Below the pieces are notes generated by a model that saw nothing but the letters and a program-made list of their open reading frames with translations, searched no databases and had not been told where the DNA came from. From contig CAVSKO010000003.1 in NCBI GenBank assembly GCA_963728545.1, positions 434,001 to 498,000 on the forward strand: 64,000 nt of DNA, given 5' to 3'. Below, piece after piece: positions 33,131 through 41,997 of this stretch; position 1 is the first letter of the stretch, and every line of letters begins with the position of its first letter. The position numbers and the translations under genes are program-made. This stretch comes from DASUNP01 sp963728545. Lineage in GTDB: Bacteria > Acidobacteriota > Blastocatellia > UBA7656.

Positions 33131-35101
33131 ATGGTGCCTGATCTATTTATTAGCTATTCTACTAAAGACATCGAGATTGCTAATATCATTCGTGTCGCTC
33201 TGGAAAAAGCAGACGTTCAATGCTGGATGGCCGCAGAGGATATATTACCGAGCGAGATATATGGGCAGACCATCATCAATGCTATCAATACGAGCCATTT
33301 AGTAATACTTATTTTCACATCCAATGCCAATGAGTCAAAGCATGTCTTATCGGAAATAGACCGCGCGTACAACAAAAAAAAGCCGATAATTCTCTTTCGG
33401 GTTCAGGATGTTTCCCTTTCAGACGCGCTTGAGTATTACCTGAGTACTGCAAGCTGGCTAAATGCTCTAGACCCACCTATAGAAAGACATCTCCAAAAGC
33501 TAATCAAAACTGTAAAACTACTATTATCGAAAACTTCACAAGCCATATTACAAGAGACGATAAAACCAGAATCCGCAAGAACAGAATCTAAAGAATTTCT
33601 CCCGAGCAGCACAACAGCCGGTTTTGTAGGCATAACAGAGAGAGGACCAACGCATCCGACATTGGTAACCTCTTGGGAAGATTACAAACAGATGTTCGGT
33701 GAAGTACTTAATCCTGATATTTCGTTCCTGCCCCTCTCTATTCGAGGTTTTTTTGAGAATGGCGGCCAGCGTGCGTTTGTGGCTCGTATTGCCGGCAAAG
33801 ATTCTTCCAAAGCTGGCGCAGACCTCCCATTCCCTCATGATAAAGAGTATCTACATATTCAAGCTCTGTATCCAGGTTCATGGGGCAACCGTGTATTCGT
33901 CAGATGCCGGAACGGCACACGCACCGGTTACCGCCTAACTATCTTTTACTACCGCACCAACCCATCTTTTTCAGAACCCATCATGCAGAAGGACGATCTA
34001 GAACCTGATCTTCATGAAGATTACGATAATCTTAGTCTAAAACCCGACGGGCCGAATAATCTTCAAGCCGTTGTGAACTCCAGCTCGAAATTGGTCAGGG
34101 TACTTTGGGGTCAAAAAAATCAGCCTGCTGTCACCACTATTAACGGATTGACACAATTGACTGGTGGATCGGATGGTTCCGGAATAAGTGCTAGCGATTA
34201 TACTGGAGATACATCAAATCGCTCCGAACAGAGTTATGGCCTGGCTGCACTAGAGAGCGTTGAAGAAATCTCACTAATCTGTATTCCTGACCAAGTCCAT
34301 TGCTCTCTTGAGCAAGCCGATCAGCAAAGAATCATGGATGCAATGATCGACCAATGTGAACGACTTAGAGATCGCTTTGCTATCCTAAGTGTCTGTGCAG
34401 GAGAAAGGGATGTAGAGGTTATTAATTCTCCAAGGGATACATCCTATGCTGCGGTATACTACCCGTGGCTTCGTGTCTTAGATCCCTATACTAAAAGCGG
34501 CATATTGATCCCTCCTGTTGGGCACATAGCTGGTATTTATGCGCAGAATGACGCTCGTCGAGGAGTACATACAGCGCCTATAAATCTCCCCGTAAGAGGT
34601 ATTATAAAGAAAAGCGAAGGCGATTGCTTGAGCCCGTTGGAATTTGAAGTTTCAACTACTCAACAAGACATTCTTAACCGTAAAGGTATTAATGTTATTC
34701 AAAATATTGGGAAAGACAATTATGACATCCGTGTAACGACGGCATATACTATTTCTATTGATTACAACTGGAGGTGCATTAATGTACGTCGTTTTATCAA
34801 TTATCTTATTGAGGCTATTACGCGTGGAACCAATTGGGTGATATACGAACAGAATAATGAAAGTCTATGGGATAAGGTAGGCAACGCAATTACAGAATTC
34901 TTAACCGGGACATGGGAGGAAAAAGCTCTGAATGGAAGTACACCCGATGAAGCCTTTTTCGTGAAGTGTGACAGAACAACTATGACAGGTGATGATATTG
35001 ATAACGGTCGGCTTATTTGTATGATCGGTGTAACCTTGGTGGAGCCAAAGATCAGCATTGTATTTGAGGTGATACTGAAGACTGCAACTGATCTTAGATA
35101 G
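33131..35101 (+). CDS. TIR domain fused to a contractile tail sheath protein
   Basis: Residues 1-125 form a TIR domain: DLFISYSTKD (4-13), then 'DVQCWMAAEDILP' (28-40), 'VILIFTSNANESKHVLSEID' (58-77) with E75 at the NADase glutamate position, and KKPIILFR (83-90). After a linker, residues 160-650 match a phage/contractile-injection tail sheath protein: TAGFVGITERGPTHPTLVTS (162-180, 20 residues or fewer read in parts), 'SIRGFFENGGQRAFVARI' (203-220), 'YPWLRVLDP' (444-452), DYNWRCINVRRFINYL (544-559), 'FLTGTWEEKALNGSTPDEAF' (590-609) and FFVKCD (609-614). The usual sheath N-terminal arm (PGVYVEE-like) is absent and replaced by the TIR domain. It is the only gene of a 2.2-kb cassette. I infer a defence protein in which the sheath part senses or assembles and the TIR part consumes NAD. 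Confidence 0.85.
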   Translation: MVPDLFISYSTKDIEIANIIRVALEKADVQCWMAAEDILPSEIYGQTIINAINTSHLVILIFTSNANESKHVLSEIDRAYNKKKPIILFRVQDVSLSDALEYYLSTASWLNALDPPIERHLQKLIKTVKLLLSKTSQAILQETIKPESARTESKEFLPSSTTAGFVGITERGPTHPTLVTSWEDYKQMFGEVLNPDISFLPLSIRGFFENGGQRAFVARIAGKDSSKAGADLPFPHDKEYLHIQALYPGSWGNRVFVRCRNGTRTGYRLTIFYYRTNPSFSEPIMQKDDLEPDLHEDYDNLSLKPDGPNNLQAVVNSSSKLVRVLWGQKNQPAVTTINGLTQLTGGSDGSGISASDYTGDTSNRSEQSYGLAALESVEEISLICIPDQVHCSLEQADQQRIMDAMIDQCERLRDRFAILSVCAGERDVEVINSPRDTSYAAVYYPWLRVLDPYTKSGILIPPVGHIAGIYAQNDARRGVHTAPINLPVRGIIKKSEGDCLSPLEFEVSTTQQDILNRKGINVIQNIGKDNYDIRVTTAYTISIDYNWRCINVRRFINYLIEAITRGTNWVIYEQNNESLWDKVGNAITEFLTGTWEEKALNGSTPDEAFFVKCDRTTMTGDDIDNGRLICMIGVTLVEPKISIVFEVILKTATDLR

Positions 35102-35149
35102 ATACAGAGTCGAGAAAGAAAATGCAGTAGCGAAGAATGAGCAGTCGGA

Positions 35150-35243
35150 GCCTAACAAGCGCGTGCACCGGAGCGCGGCACATGACACTGATGAAATCAT
35201 ACGAAATCCGCTTGCCGCGCTCCGGTGCACGCGCTTGTTAGAC
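35150..35243 (+). repeat. attC site with near-perfect arms
   Basis: GCCTAAC (35150-35156) and GTTAGAC (35237-35243). The arms AAGCGCGTGCACCGGAGC and their exact complement pair without a bulge, unlike most sites here. It ends the TIR-sheath cassette. Confidence 0.88.
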
Positions 35244-35298
35244 GGGCAAAGCCGTGTCGCGACTTCCAATACTTCGATCCTCAGAGTAATCTATTGAT

Positions 35299-35541
35299 GT
35301 GCCGACGATCTTAAGAGTAAAAGGATATAGATTTTTCTTCTTCAGCCGAGAGGGCCAAGAGCCGCCTCATATCCATGTGGAGCAGGCTGAAAGGTATGCA
35401 AAGTTTTGGTTGAATCCTGTATCTTTGGCAAGTTCGCGGGGCTTTCGCAGTGGAGAGCTTTCCGAAATTCAGAGGATTGTTCGACAAAACAGAGACGTAT
35501 TTGAGGAGAGATGGCATGAGCACATTACCAATCAGCGTTGA
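35299..35541 (+). CDS. DUF4160 protein, toxin-antitoxin-like pair 2
   Basis: The 80-residue protein starts with a GTG or ATG-like codon at 35299 (MPTILRVKGY) and has FFFSREGQEPPHIHVEQA and KFWLNPVSL, the DUF4160 signature. It is clearly homologous to the protein at 32384, but divergent enough that it is not a recent duplicate. It overlaps its DUF2442 partner by 26 bases. Confidence 0.84.
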   Translation: MPTILRVKGYRFFFFSREGQEPPHIHVEQAERYAKFWLNPVSLASSRGFRSGELSEIQRIVRQNRDVFEERWHEHITNQR

Positions 35542-35758
35542 ACCCCTAGCAGTGGATGTAACTTGCACAGAGGATGCACTACAAGTTGTTCTGGCAGACG
35601 GACGCGAGGTTGCTGTACCGCTGGTTTGGTTTCCCCGTCTACAAAATGCGACACCAGAACAGCGAAAACGGTGGCGATTAATCGGTGGAGGGATAGGAAT
35701 TCAATGGGAAGATGTAGATGAAGATATATCTGTAGAGAGTCTTCTTGCAATCAAATAG
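35516..35758 (+). CDS. DUF2442 protein, toxin-antitoxin-like pair 2
   Basis: The 80-residue protein begins MSTLPISVEPLAVDVTC and contains 'LADGREVAVPLVWFPRLQN' and WEDVDEDISVESLL. I choose the ATG at 35516, matching the start of the homologue at 32601, and not the upstream in-frame ATG at 35450. Confidence 0.84.
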   Translation: MSTLPISVEPLAVDVTCTEDALQVVLADGREVAVPLVWFPRLQNATPEQRKRWRLIGGGIGIQWEDVDEDISVESLLAIK

Positions 35759-35774
35759 CTGTCGCCCAAAACCC

Positions 35775-35875
35775 GTCTAACAAACGCATGCAGCGGGGCC
35801 GCGAAGCGAGTTTCGTAGGCTTCGGCCAGTGCGGCTCGCGGCCCCGATAATGCGGAGCGTTAGACGGCTTGTCAA
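35775..35875 (+). repeat. attC site
   Basis: GTCTAAC (35775-35781) and GTTAGAC (35869-35875). Arms ATGCAGCGGGGCCGCGAAGC and GCGGCTCGCGGCCCCGATAA; plus orientation by arm type. Confidence 0.88.
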
Positions 35876-35908
35876 AAGTGCGGTATGCTCTCACCCAGAA
35901 GGTGAATT

Positions 35909-36145
35909 ATGGAACAAGAACAAAGGCTCAATCTTATAAATGAAATAAAGCAGATAGAACGGGAACTCTATCTAAAAAGAAGTCAGCTTGCTGTTTCTGA
36001 AGAAACCGATGCCGGTGCAGGTATCTACAAAGGGCTAGACCCATCGGAATGGCAGCAGGTCTTCTCACGCTGCATCGAACAAATAGGCGAACTCTCTAGC
36101 GGCGGCAATAGTGTTGAGGACGTTGCATCGGAGCGGCAGAGATGA
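35909..36145 (+). CDS. Putative antitoxin of the PIN-domain pair
   Basis: The 78-residue protein begins MEQEQRLNLINEIKQIEREL, an amphipathic helix, and ends with a polar tail. It has no known domain I can name, but it directly precedes a PIN-domain gene with an ATGA overlap (36142-36145), the standard order for VapBC-like modules. Confidence 0.7.
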   Translation: MEQEQRLNLINEIKQIERELYLKRSQLAVSEETDAGAGIYKGLDPSEWQQVFSRCIEQIGELSSGGNSVEDVASERQR

Positions 36146-36564
36146 GACTCGTCGTTGACAGTAATATCTTCATCAGCAGCCTTGATCCGAAAGATGTATT
36201 CCACAGTGAGTGCTATCCCATCTTCGAGAAAATAGTGAAATTCGAGATAGAGGCGCTTTGCCCTGTGTTGGTATTGGTGGAAACAGTTTGTGTGATACGA
36301 AGAAGGACAAACAGTGAAAATACCGCGCGCAGTGTCTATAAAAGTCTATCTTCATTGCCAAGTATCAATTGGTTTGACGTTACACTTGCAGTTGCAGAAA
36401 GAGCTTGCCTGCTGGGAGCTAAAACAGGGCTAAAAGGAGGCGATGCGATAGTGCTACAAGTGGCAGAGGAATACGGCATTCCACTTCTAACAAAAGATAA
36501 GGAAATGAAAGGCAAAGCACCGACAGGAATTCTTGTATTTGAACCAAGTGATGTTCGGCTGTAA
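36142..36564 (+). CDS. PIN-domain ribonuclease toxin (VapC-like)
   Basis: The 140-residue protein begins MRLVVDSNIFISSLDPKD with the first catalytic aspartate, has VLVETVCVIRR with the glutamate, and 'GLKGGDAIVLQVAEEYGIPL' with the third acidic residue; the end 'LLTKDKEMKGKA' carries the last. These four acidic residues bind the metal for RNA cleavage. It lies in a cassette with its antitoxin. Confidence 0.88.
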   Translation: MRLVVDSNIFISSLDPKDVFHSECYPIFEKIVKFEIEALCPVLVLVETVCVIRRRTNSENTARSVYKSLSSLPSINWFDVTLAVAERACLLGAKTGLKGGDAIVLQVAEEYGIPLLTKDKEMKGKAPTGILVFEPSDVRL

Positions 36565-36572
36565 CCAACGCC

Positions 36573-36665
36573 GTCTAACGCTGCGCATCAGCGGAGGCCG
36601 CGAAGCGAGTTTCGTATGATTTCTTTGAGTGCGGCTCGTGGCCCCGCTGATGCGCAGCGTTAGGC
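36573..36665 (+). repeat. attC site, last of the main array
   Basis: GTCTAAC (36573-36579) and GTTAGGC (36659-36665). Arms GCTGCGCATCAGCGGAGGCC and GGCCCCGCTGATGCGCAGC pair perfectly except for the extra A on the left arm. It is the cleanest plus-oriented site here. Confidence 0.92.
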
Positions 36666-36891
36666 GCTTCTGCCATGTGGTAACCAGTAAGCAATGCGTA
36701 AGCTATTAATAATGGGGCGGGACGCGCCCTTTGTCAGCTATGCCGGTGAGCCAAATACGATCAAAAGCATAAAATCGTTAAATTCATAATTCCGGCATTA
36801 AACGTCAGTGTAGTAATGACATGCTGATTCGTAGTATTATTCCCCATCAGGTTAATCTGCTGTCTGATATTACTTCCCAGGAGGTAGCGTT
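36666..36891. other. Spacer between the last attC and the HerA-like gene
   Basis: No gene is seen. It holds the ribosome binding site AGGAGG before 36892 and presumably the promoter of the ATPase/methyltransferase pair. Confidence 0.4.
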
Positions 36892-38273
36892 ATGACAATC
36901 CTCCCGTCAAATGGTAAAATGGCTGAACCGGAACCGCTGCTACTCGGTTCTTTATTAGGATATAAAAAGCCTCTCGTGCCGATCCCCTTGCCTTCTAAAG
37001 AATTCTCAAAACATACAGCCATCCTTGCCCAATCAGGCTCAGGCAAGTCGTTTTTTCTCGGTCGCCTCATCGAAGAACTTCTGTTAAAAACTGAATGCAA
37101 GGTCTTAATTCTCGACCCGAACTCCGACTTCGTGCGTATCCACGAGGTCGAACAGGGCGCGTGGGAGGATGAAGTGCTTAAGCCTTGGTTCACATCCGAA
37201 GATACTCTCGAAAAGTTTGAACAAGGGTGGAACGGGATCGGAAAACTAACCCTGACGAACCGGAGTCTCGAAGATGTGGCGTTGCCGTTGCGCGTGTTGT
37301 GGAGTCTCTCACCGAACAAGAGGCCACCACATTGCTGCAAATAGACCCTCAACGTGACGCGGGTCAGTATTGGCTCCTCATAACCGCGCTGGCGATAGCT
37401 AATCGCAATAAGCCGAGCGGGTTTACGTTCTTCGATTTTGAAGCCGTCGCCAAAGAATTGGCCGCGTCCAAGCAAATAGGTAGCTCGTTGGAGGAAGAGT
37501 GGACGGGGGTAGACCCATTCCCGCGTTTTACGTCACTGACGACCGCAGAGAACGCAGGAGTTTTTATCACCAAACTTCACGTGATGAGCGGTTGGGGCAT
37601 TTGGGAAACGGGAGAAGAGTCCGTACATGAGAGCGACGATTCAGCGGCTTCGGAGGCGGCAGACATCAAGTCGCAATTGACGAGCCGCTTCTTCAGCGAC
37701 GCGGAGGAATACAGGCTTGTGACTGTTGACCTGCAGTCTTTGGATTCTTGGCGAGAGCGGCAACTCGTGACGGCCATCGTCCTAGATTCCGGTTGGACTT
37801 GGGCTAGAAGGAGTCAGGCCGCACGTCTGGAAGACCCAACGGGTCCCTATGAGAATCAGAGGAAGCCCGTTTTCATTGTCATAGACGAAGCTCACAACCT
37901 CGTCCCCGCATTAACGCGCGAAGTTGATGACGTTCATGAGCAGATAGTTCGCATCGCCGCCGAAGGGCGGAAATATGATCTGTTCCTCATTGTCGTCACA
38001 CAAAGCCCGCGAAAGATTGATGCGAACGTCCTGTCGCAATGCGAGAACGTTTGCATCCTTAAATCGAGCAGTGAAGCAGACCTGCGAAGCATCACTGATA
38101 CGTTGGGCTACCCGCCGGTTGAAATCGCCAAGCTGTCGATGAATTTTGGTAAAGGCGACGCCGTCCTCGCCGGGCCTTTCGTTAAGCACCCGCTCTTGTT
38201 GCACGCGTTTCCGCGGCGGACCCAGCAAGGAGGTGAAGGTCTATCTGACCACTGGACTAGCAGGAGGAAGTGA
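36892..38273 (+). pseudogene. HerA-like ATPase/translocase, one frameshift
   Basis: The first frame (36892 to about 37300) has 'SKHTAILAQSGSGKSFFLGR' with Walker A and LILDPNSDFV. The second (about 37270-38273) continues with RVVESLTEQEATTLLQ, 'FIVIDEAHNLVPAL' (Walker B), the sensor 'TQSPRKIDANVLSQCEN' and the arginine-finger-like 'SSSEADLRSITDTLGYP'. Joined near 37300 they give about 460 residues, the size of HerA/FtsK-superfamily hexameric DNA translocases. One base separates its stop from the next gene's ATG, so the two are coupled. The frame break may be real or a sequence error. Confidence 0.8.
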
Positions 38274-38274
38274 A

Positions 38275-39279
38275 ATGTTCGAGACACCTTTCATTAAGCG
38301 GAAGTTCAGGGGCAAGTTCATCACATTCGATGTCACGCGGGCGGGAAGTGTTCTGGGTAATATACCTTCCCTGAATCAGCTCCCGGCGATTATGAACTAT
38401 TTTCATGATAAGGGCTGCAAGACGGTTTTGGACTTTGGCGCAGGGAAGAACCTCCGAAATACCAAACCATACGCGCACGACCCGCGTTTCGAGATGTACA
38501 TCAGCGAGTTCGAACAACTCATCTCGCATAACCTCTCCATTGATGAGATTAGGGACCCGACCAAATTTGTAAATGCATTGCGGGAGCCTCAGACTCCCTT
38601 GTCCCATTATCTTAACGACCGGCTCTCGAAGGAAACGCGGGAGCACTTGAGTAAATATACCGGCCCTAAGCCTCCGCCCAAGACTCTTCAGCAATCTATC
38701 GTTGGTGAATTGAATCCCTTGCTTCAGGATGATTCTTTATACGACAAAGGACGCTTCGCCACTGTGAGTCTCACGCGGAAGGTTCAGAGCCTGATCGAGG
38801 AAGATCCGAAGAGTCGTAAGAAACTCCTAAGGCTCAATCGCTTTCTTTTACAGGAGGCTTACCCGAGCGAGATAGCCGAGTGCCCGGAAAACCTTGAGAA
38901 GCTTCTCTACCCTGAAGAGCTTGAGCACGAGAAGCTTGAGTTTTTTGACGCCATTCTTCTATCCTATGTGCTACACATCTTACCGGACAGAAAGAGCCGC
39001 ATGGAGGTGCTGAGGGCCTGCTGGGAAAAGGCGAAAACCGGCGCAATGCTTGTCGTGGCTTCGCCGAATTACAACACGCCCGCCCGGCGTGCATGCAGCA
39101 CCTATGACAAGTACGAAGACGGCTGGGTGAAGTATAATACGGCCAAGGAGATGTATAAGGCCTTCTATAGTGAACCCGATCAAGACTACCTCATCGAACT
39201 GGTCAAAGTTTCGGGGTTTAAATACCAGGGTAAATGGCCTCAGAGTACCGCAAAGGTCTTAAGATTCAGCAAAAACTAG
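38275..39279 (+). CDS. SAM-dependent methyltransferase-like partner of the HerA ATPase
   Basis: The 334-residue protein has motif I 'KTVLDFGAGKN' (near residue 46), a long charged insertion (about 60-210), and then the Rossmann-end motif 'DAILLSYVLHILPDRKSR' and 'KTGAMLVVASPNYN'. This matches class I methyltransferases with an inserted domain. ATG 38275 lies behind GGAGGAAG. I do not know the substrate; pairing with a HerA-type ATPase suggests a DNA-directed system, possibly defence. Confidence 0.7.
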   Translation: MFETPFIKRKFRGKFITFDVTRAGSVLGNIPSLNQLPAIMNYFHDKGCKTVLDFGAGKNLRNTKPYAHDPRFEMYISEFEQLISHNLSIDEIRDPTKFVNALREPQTPLSHYLNDRLSKETREHLSKYTGPKPPPKTLQQSIVGELNPLLQDDSLYDKGRFATVSLTRKVQSLIEEDPKSRKKLLRLNRFLLQEAYPSEIAECPENLEKLLYPEELEHEKLEFFDAILLSYVLHILPDRKSRMEVLRACWEKAKTGAMLVVASPNYNTPARRACSTYDKYEDGWVKYNTAKEMYKAFYSEPDQDYLIELVKVSGFKYQGKWPQSTAKVLRFSKN

Positions 39280-39570
39280 ATTAGACGGGGACGCTTCACA
39301 TCTCGTTCTTGTCGGCGATGGCGAAGATTTCTCTAATTGAAGATGGATATGTATATCAGCGCTTCATTAGGATGTCAGATTCCGTGAAAAATAACTTCTC
39401 AAGTCTATCTGCTACAACCTGGCAATATTTGTGTTAAAATCCCTGCCGGACGCAATAGCTGGGAAAGCTAATTGATAAACCTGCTGTAAAAATGTAATCA
39501 TCACACGTGCAATCTGCCGGCTGTAACTGGTCTATAGAGGCAAGTCTCATAAGCTTGGAAGCAAATCCAT
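39280..39570. other. Region upstream of the chemosensory operon
   Basis: About 290 bases without a gene. It must contain the main promoter of the operon starting with CheY at 39571; an AT-rich stretch near 39420-39440 is a candidate. I see no clear hexamers. Confidence 0.4.
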
Positions 39571-39945
39571 ATGAGTAACATTCTAGTCGTAGATGATTCG
39601 CCTACTATGCGTCGAATGGTTCTCGCGTCGCTTCGTGATCTGCACGGCGTTGTTTTTGACGAAGCATCGAGCGGCCTCGAAGCGATTGAGCATCTTGCTC
39701 TCTCCCCCGTTAATCTAATTATCCTCGATTTGAACATGCCTGATATGCATGGCCTTGAGGTCGTTCGCTTCGTGCGTCAGCATAACGCCTATTGCGCTAT
39801 CCCTATCATCATATTAACGACTAAAGGCGATGAAACCAGTCGTTCTGATGCGCTCGGCATGGGGGCAACCGTTTACTTAACGAAGCCGTTTCTTCCTAAT
39901 GTACTTGCCGCGCACGCGCGCGAGTTGTTGAACGGGAAAGTATAA
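39571..39945 (+). CDS. cheY: CheY-like response regulator
   Basis: The 124-residue receiver domain has the acidic pair in VVDDSP, the phospho-acceptor in LIILDLNMPD (D53), the T in ILTTKGD and K in YLTKPF. No output domain follows, as in CheY. It receives phosphate from CheA. It is the first gene of the cluster; the next gene starts 10 bases later. The motor or other target is unknown because no flagellar genes are nearby. Confidence 0.93.
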   Translation: MSNILVVDDSPTMRRMVLASLRDLHGVVFDEASSGLEAIEHLALSPVNLIILDLNMPDMHGLEVVRFVRQHNAYCAIPIIILTTKGDETSRSDALGMGATVYLTKPFLPNVLAAHARELLNGKV

Positions 39946-39955
39946 GGATATTGTC

Positions 39956-41968
39956 TTGTCCATATCTGAAAAGGAACCCGACAATAGTTTTTTCGCAGAG
40001 TTCCTCGATGATTATTTCGCTGAGAGCGAAGATCATTTAACGGTCTTGCGCCGAGGTCTGCTCGCCCTCGAACGCTTCGTGAATGAGCCTCAGATAGAGC
40101 GCCCGCTGCTGGATGAGCTATTCCGCAGTTTCCACTCGCTTAAAGGCATATCGGGTATGGTCGGAGTGAGAGAGGCGGAACAACTCGCGCACGAGATGGA
40201 ATCTTATCTGCGCGCTTTGCGACAAGATAATGCGACTCTCAGCGAAGAGGGAATGAGAGGCCTTATCGCGGGCACTAAGATGCTGGAACAGGTCATCTCC
40301 GCACGACGCGGGCAGAATCAACCGCCGGACATCGCTCCCGTCATAGCACAGCTTGGATCAATAGTTGCAAACGGCGCTCCACTGCCTTCATTGCCTGGCC
40401 CTGCCCCTGCTCCCCCTCATGAAGACTCGAATACAACCGATCCACGGCAAGATGCTGACGCAGGCGAAAGTGATATGCGGCTCTGTCGCTTTGAGTTCAT
40501 TCCGACGCCTGCGCTTGCTGAACGCGGCATCAATGTCAACACCGTCCGCGCTCGCCTGCAAGAGTTGGGCGAGCTTAGAAACGGCGCGCCGCGAGTGGTG
40601 CAAGGCGGTGGCATCGCTTTTGAGTTTATTGTCGCAAGTAATTCCGATGAATCAACCTTCGCCGCGCTCGGCGAGGACGGTATAACTTACGAGTTGTACC
40701 AGGGGCCTTCCTTAACGAGCGCTGAATTAAAAGTGACCGACAGCCTCAAAACAGAAGCCGCAAAGGCCGTGCCTTCAATAGCCCCGTCAAACATTGTGCG
40801 GGTGAGCCTGAGCCGGCTGGACGAGTTGATGCGCATGGTTGGCGAACTTGTAGTCAGCCGCGCGCGACTTGAAGACAATCTGAAGAACGCCGAGTCTGAT
40901 ATGCCCGCGCCTCAGTGGCGAGCTTTGCAAGAGACTAACTCGATGATAGAGCGCCAACTGCGTGACTTGCGCGAAGGCGTTATGCGCGTGCGCATGGTTG
41001 CCGTGGGCGAGATATTCGAGCGAATGCGTTTTGTCGCCAGCGATCTGTCGCGCGAATATCAGAAGAAGGTCCGGGTCGAATTGAGCGGCCAGGAGACGGA
41101 GATCGATAAGCTGCTAATAGAGCGGATGATGGACCCGCTCATGCATCTCGTGCGAAACGCGATAAGTCACGGGCTGGAACCGACGACCGACCGCCTGGCT
41201 TTGGGCAAGCCGGCAGAAGGCGCCATCTGGTTGCGCGCATTCACCGTAGCTGAAATGGTTGTGATTGAAATTGAAGACGATGGGCGCGGAATTGATCGCG
41301 GGCAAGTTGAAATGCGGGCGCGCAAGATGGGGTTGATAGCCGACAACGCAAGTCTCGATGACGCGGTGCTGCTTGACCTGATCTGCTCCCCCGGTTTTTC
41401 GACCCGTGATGAAGCGGACCGCGCAAGCGGGCGCGGCGTCGGCATGGCCGTTGTGAAGAATACGGTTCACGGACTCGGCGGCATGTTGACGTTAAATTCG
41501 GAGGCAGGGCGGGGCACGCGGTTCACCATACAGTTGCCAATCACGCTTGCAATCGCGGACGCTTTAATAGTCTCAGCGGGCGGCCAGAAATTCGCCGTCC
41601 CTCAATCATCCGTGCGCGAAGTCATGGAGATTGAGCCTGCGTCGGTCAAGGCTTTCGAGAACAACGAAGTGATTCACTATCGCGGCGGCGTCTTGCCGGT
41701 AGTGCGGCTCGCGCGTTTGTTTGAGCTTGACGAGGCGTACGAGCGAGCATTTCATGCTTTCGTCATAGGCAGCGGGTTGAATGCAGTGGCCATTGCGGTT
41801 GATCGCATACTCGGGCAGCGCGAGATCGTAGTCCGCGCAATCACCGACCCGTTGATTCAAGTTGCGGGTATCGCGGGCGCGACAGAGCTTGGCGATGGGC
41901 GCGTTGTGTTGATACTCGATGCCGCAACGCTGGTAAAGCAGTTGACAGCCATAGGTAGAACAGACTGA
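39956..41968 (+). CDS. cheA: CheA sensor histidine kinase
   Basis: The 670-residue protein has an HPt domain with the phosphorylated H60 in RSFHSLKGISG, a spacer with an atypical P2, a dimerisation domain (MRMVGELVVSRARLEDNL), the ATPase domain with NAISHGLE (N box), EDDGRGID (G1) and GRGVGMAVVKNT (G2), and a C-terminal CheW-like regulatory domain (GGQKFAVPQSSVREV). It phosphorylates CheY and CheB when receptors signal. The start is a TTG with AAGGA eight bases upstream. Confidence 0.95.
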   Translation: MSISEKEPDNSFFAEFLDDYFAESEDHLTVLRRGLLALERFVNEPQIERPLLDELFRSFHSLKGISGMVGVREAEQLAHEMESYLRALRQDNATLSEEGMRGLIAGTKMLEQVISARRGQNQPPDIAPVIAQLGSIVANGAPLPSLPGPAPAPPHEDSNTTDPRQDADAGESDMRLCRFEFIPTPALAERGINVNTVRARLQELGELRNGAPRVVQGGGIAFEFIVASNSDESTFAALGEDGITYELYQGPSLTSAELKVTDSLKTEAAKAVPSIAPSNIVRVSLSRLDELMRMVGELVVSRARLEDNLKNAESDMPAPQWRALQETNSMIERQLRDLREGVMRVRMVAVGEIFERMRFVASDLSREYQKKVRVELSGQETEIDKLLIERMMDPLMHLVRNAISHGLEPTTDRLALGKPAEGAIWLRAFTVAEMVVIEIEDDGRGIDRGQVEMRARKMGLIADNASLDDAVLLDLICSPGFSTRDEADRASGRGVGMAVVKNTVHGLGGMLTLNSEAGRGTRFTIQLPITLAIADALIVSAGGQKFAVPQSSVREVMEIEPASVKAFENNEVIHYRGGVLPVVRLARLFELDEAYERAFHAFVIGSGLNAVAIAVDRILGQREIVVRAITDPLIQVAGIAGATELGDGRVVLILDAATLVKQLTAIGRTD

Positions 41969-41997
41969 TTGTCAACTGCTTCAAGTTGAGTCGAGAT

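Noticed and set aside
33131..35101. Prophage or complete contractile injection system
   Set aside because: Only a sheath-type domain is present; no tube, baseplate, spike, terminase or capsid gene is nearby, and the gene is bounded by attC sites.
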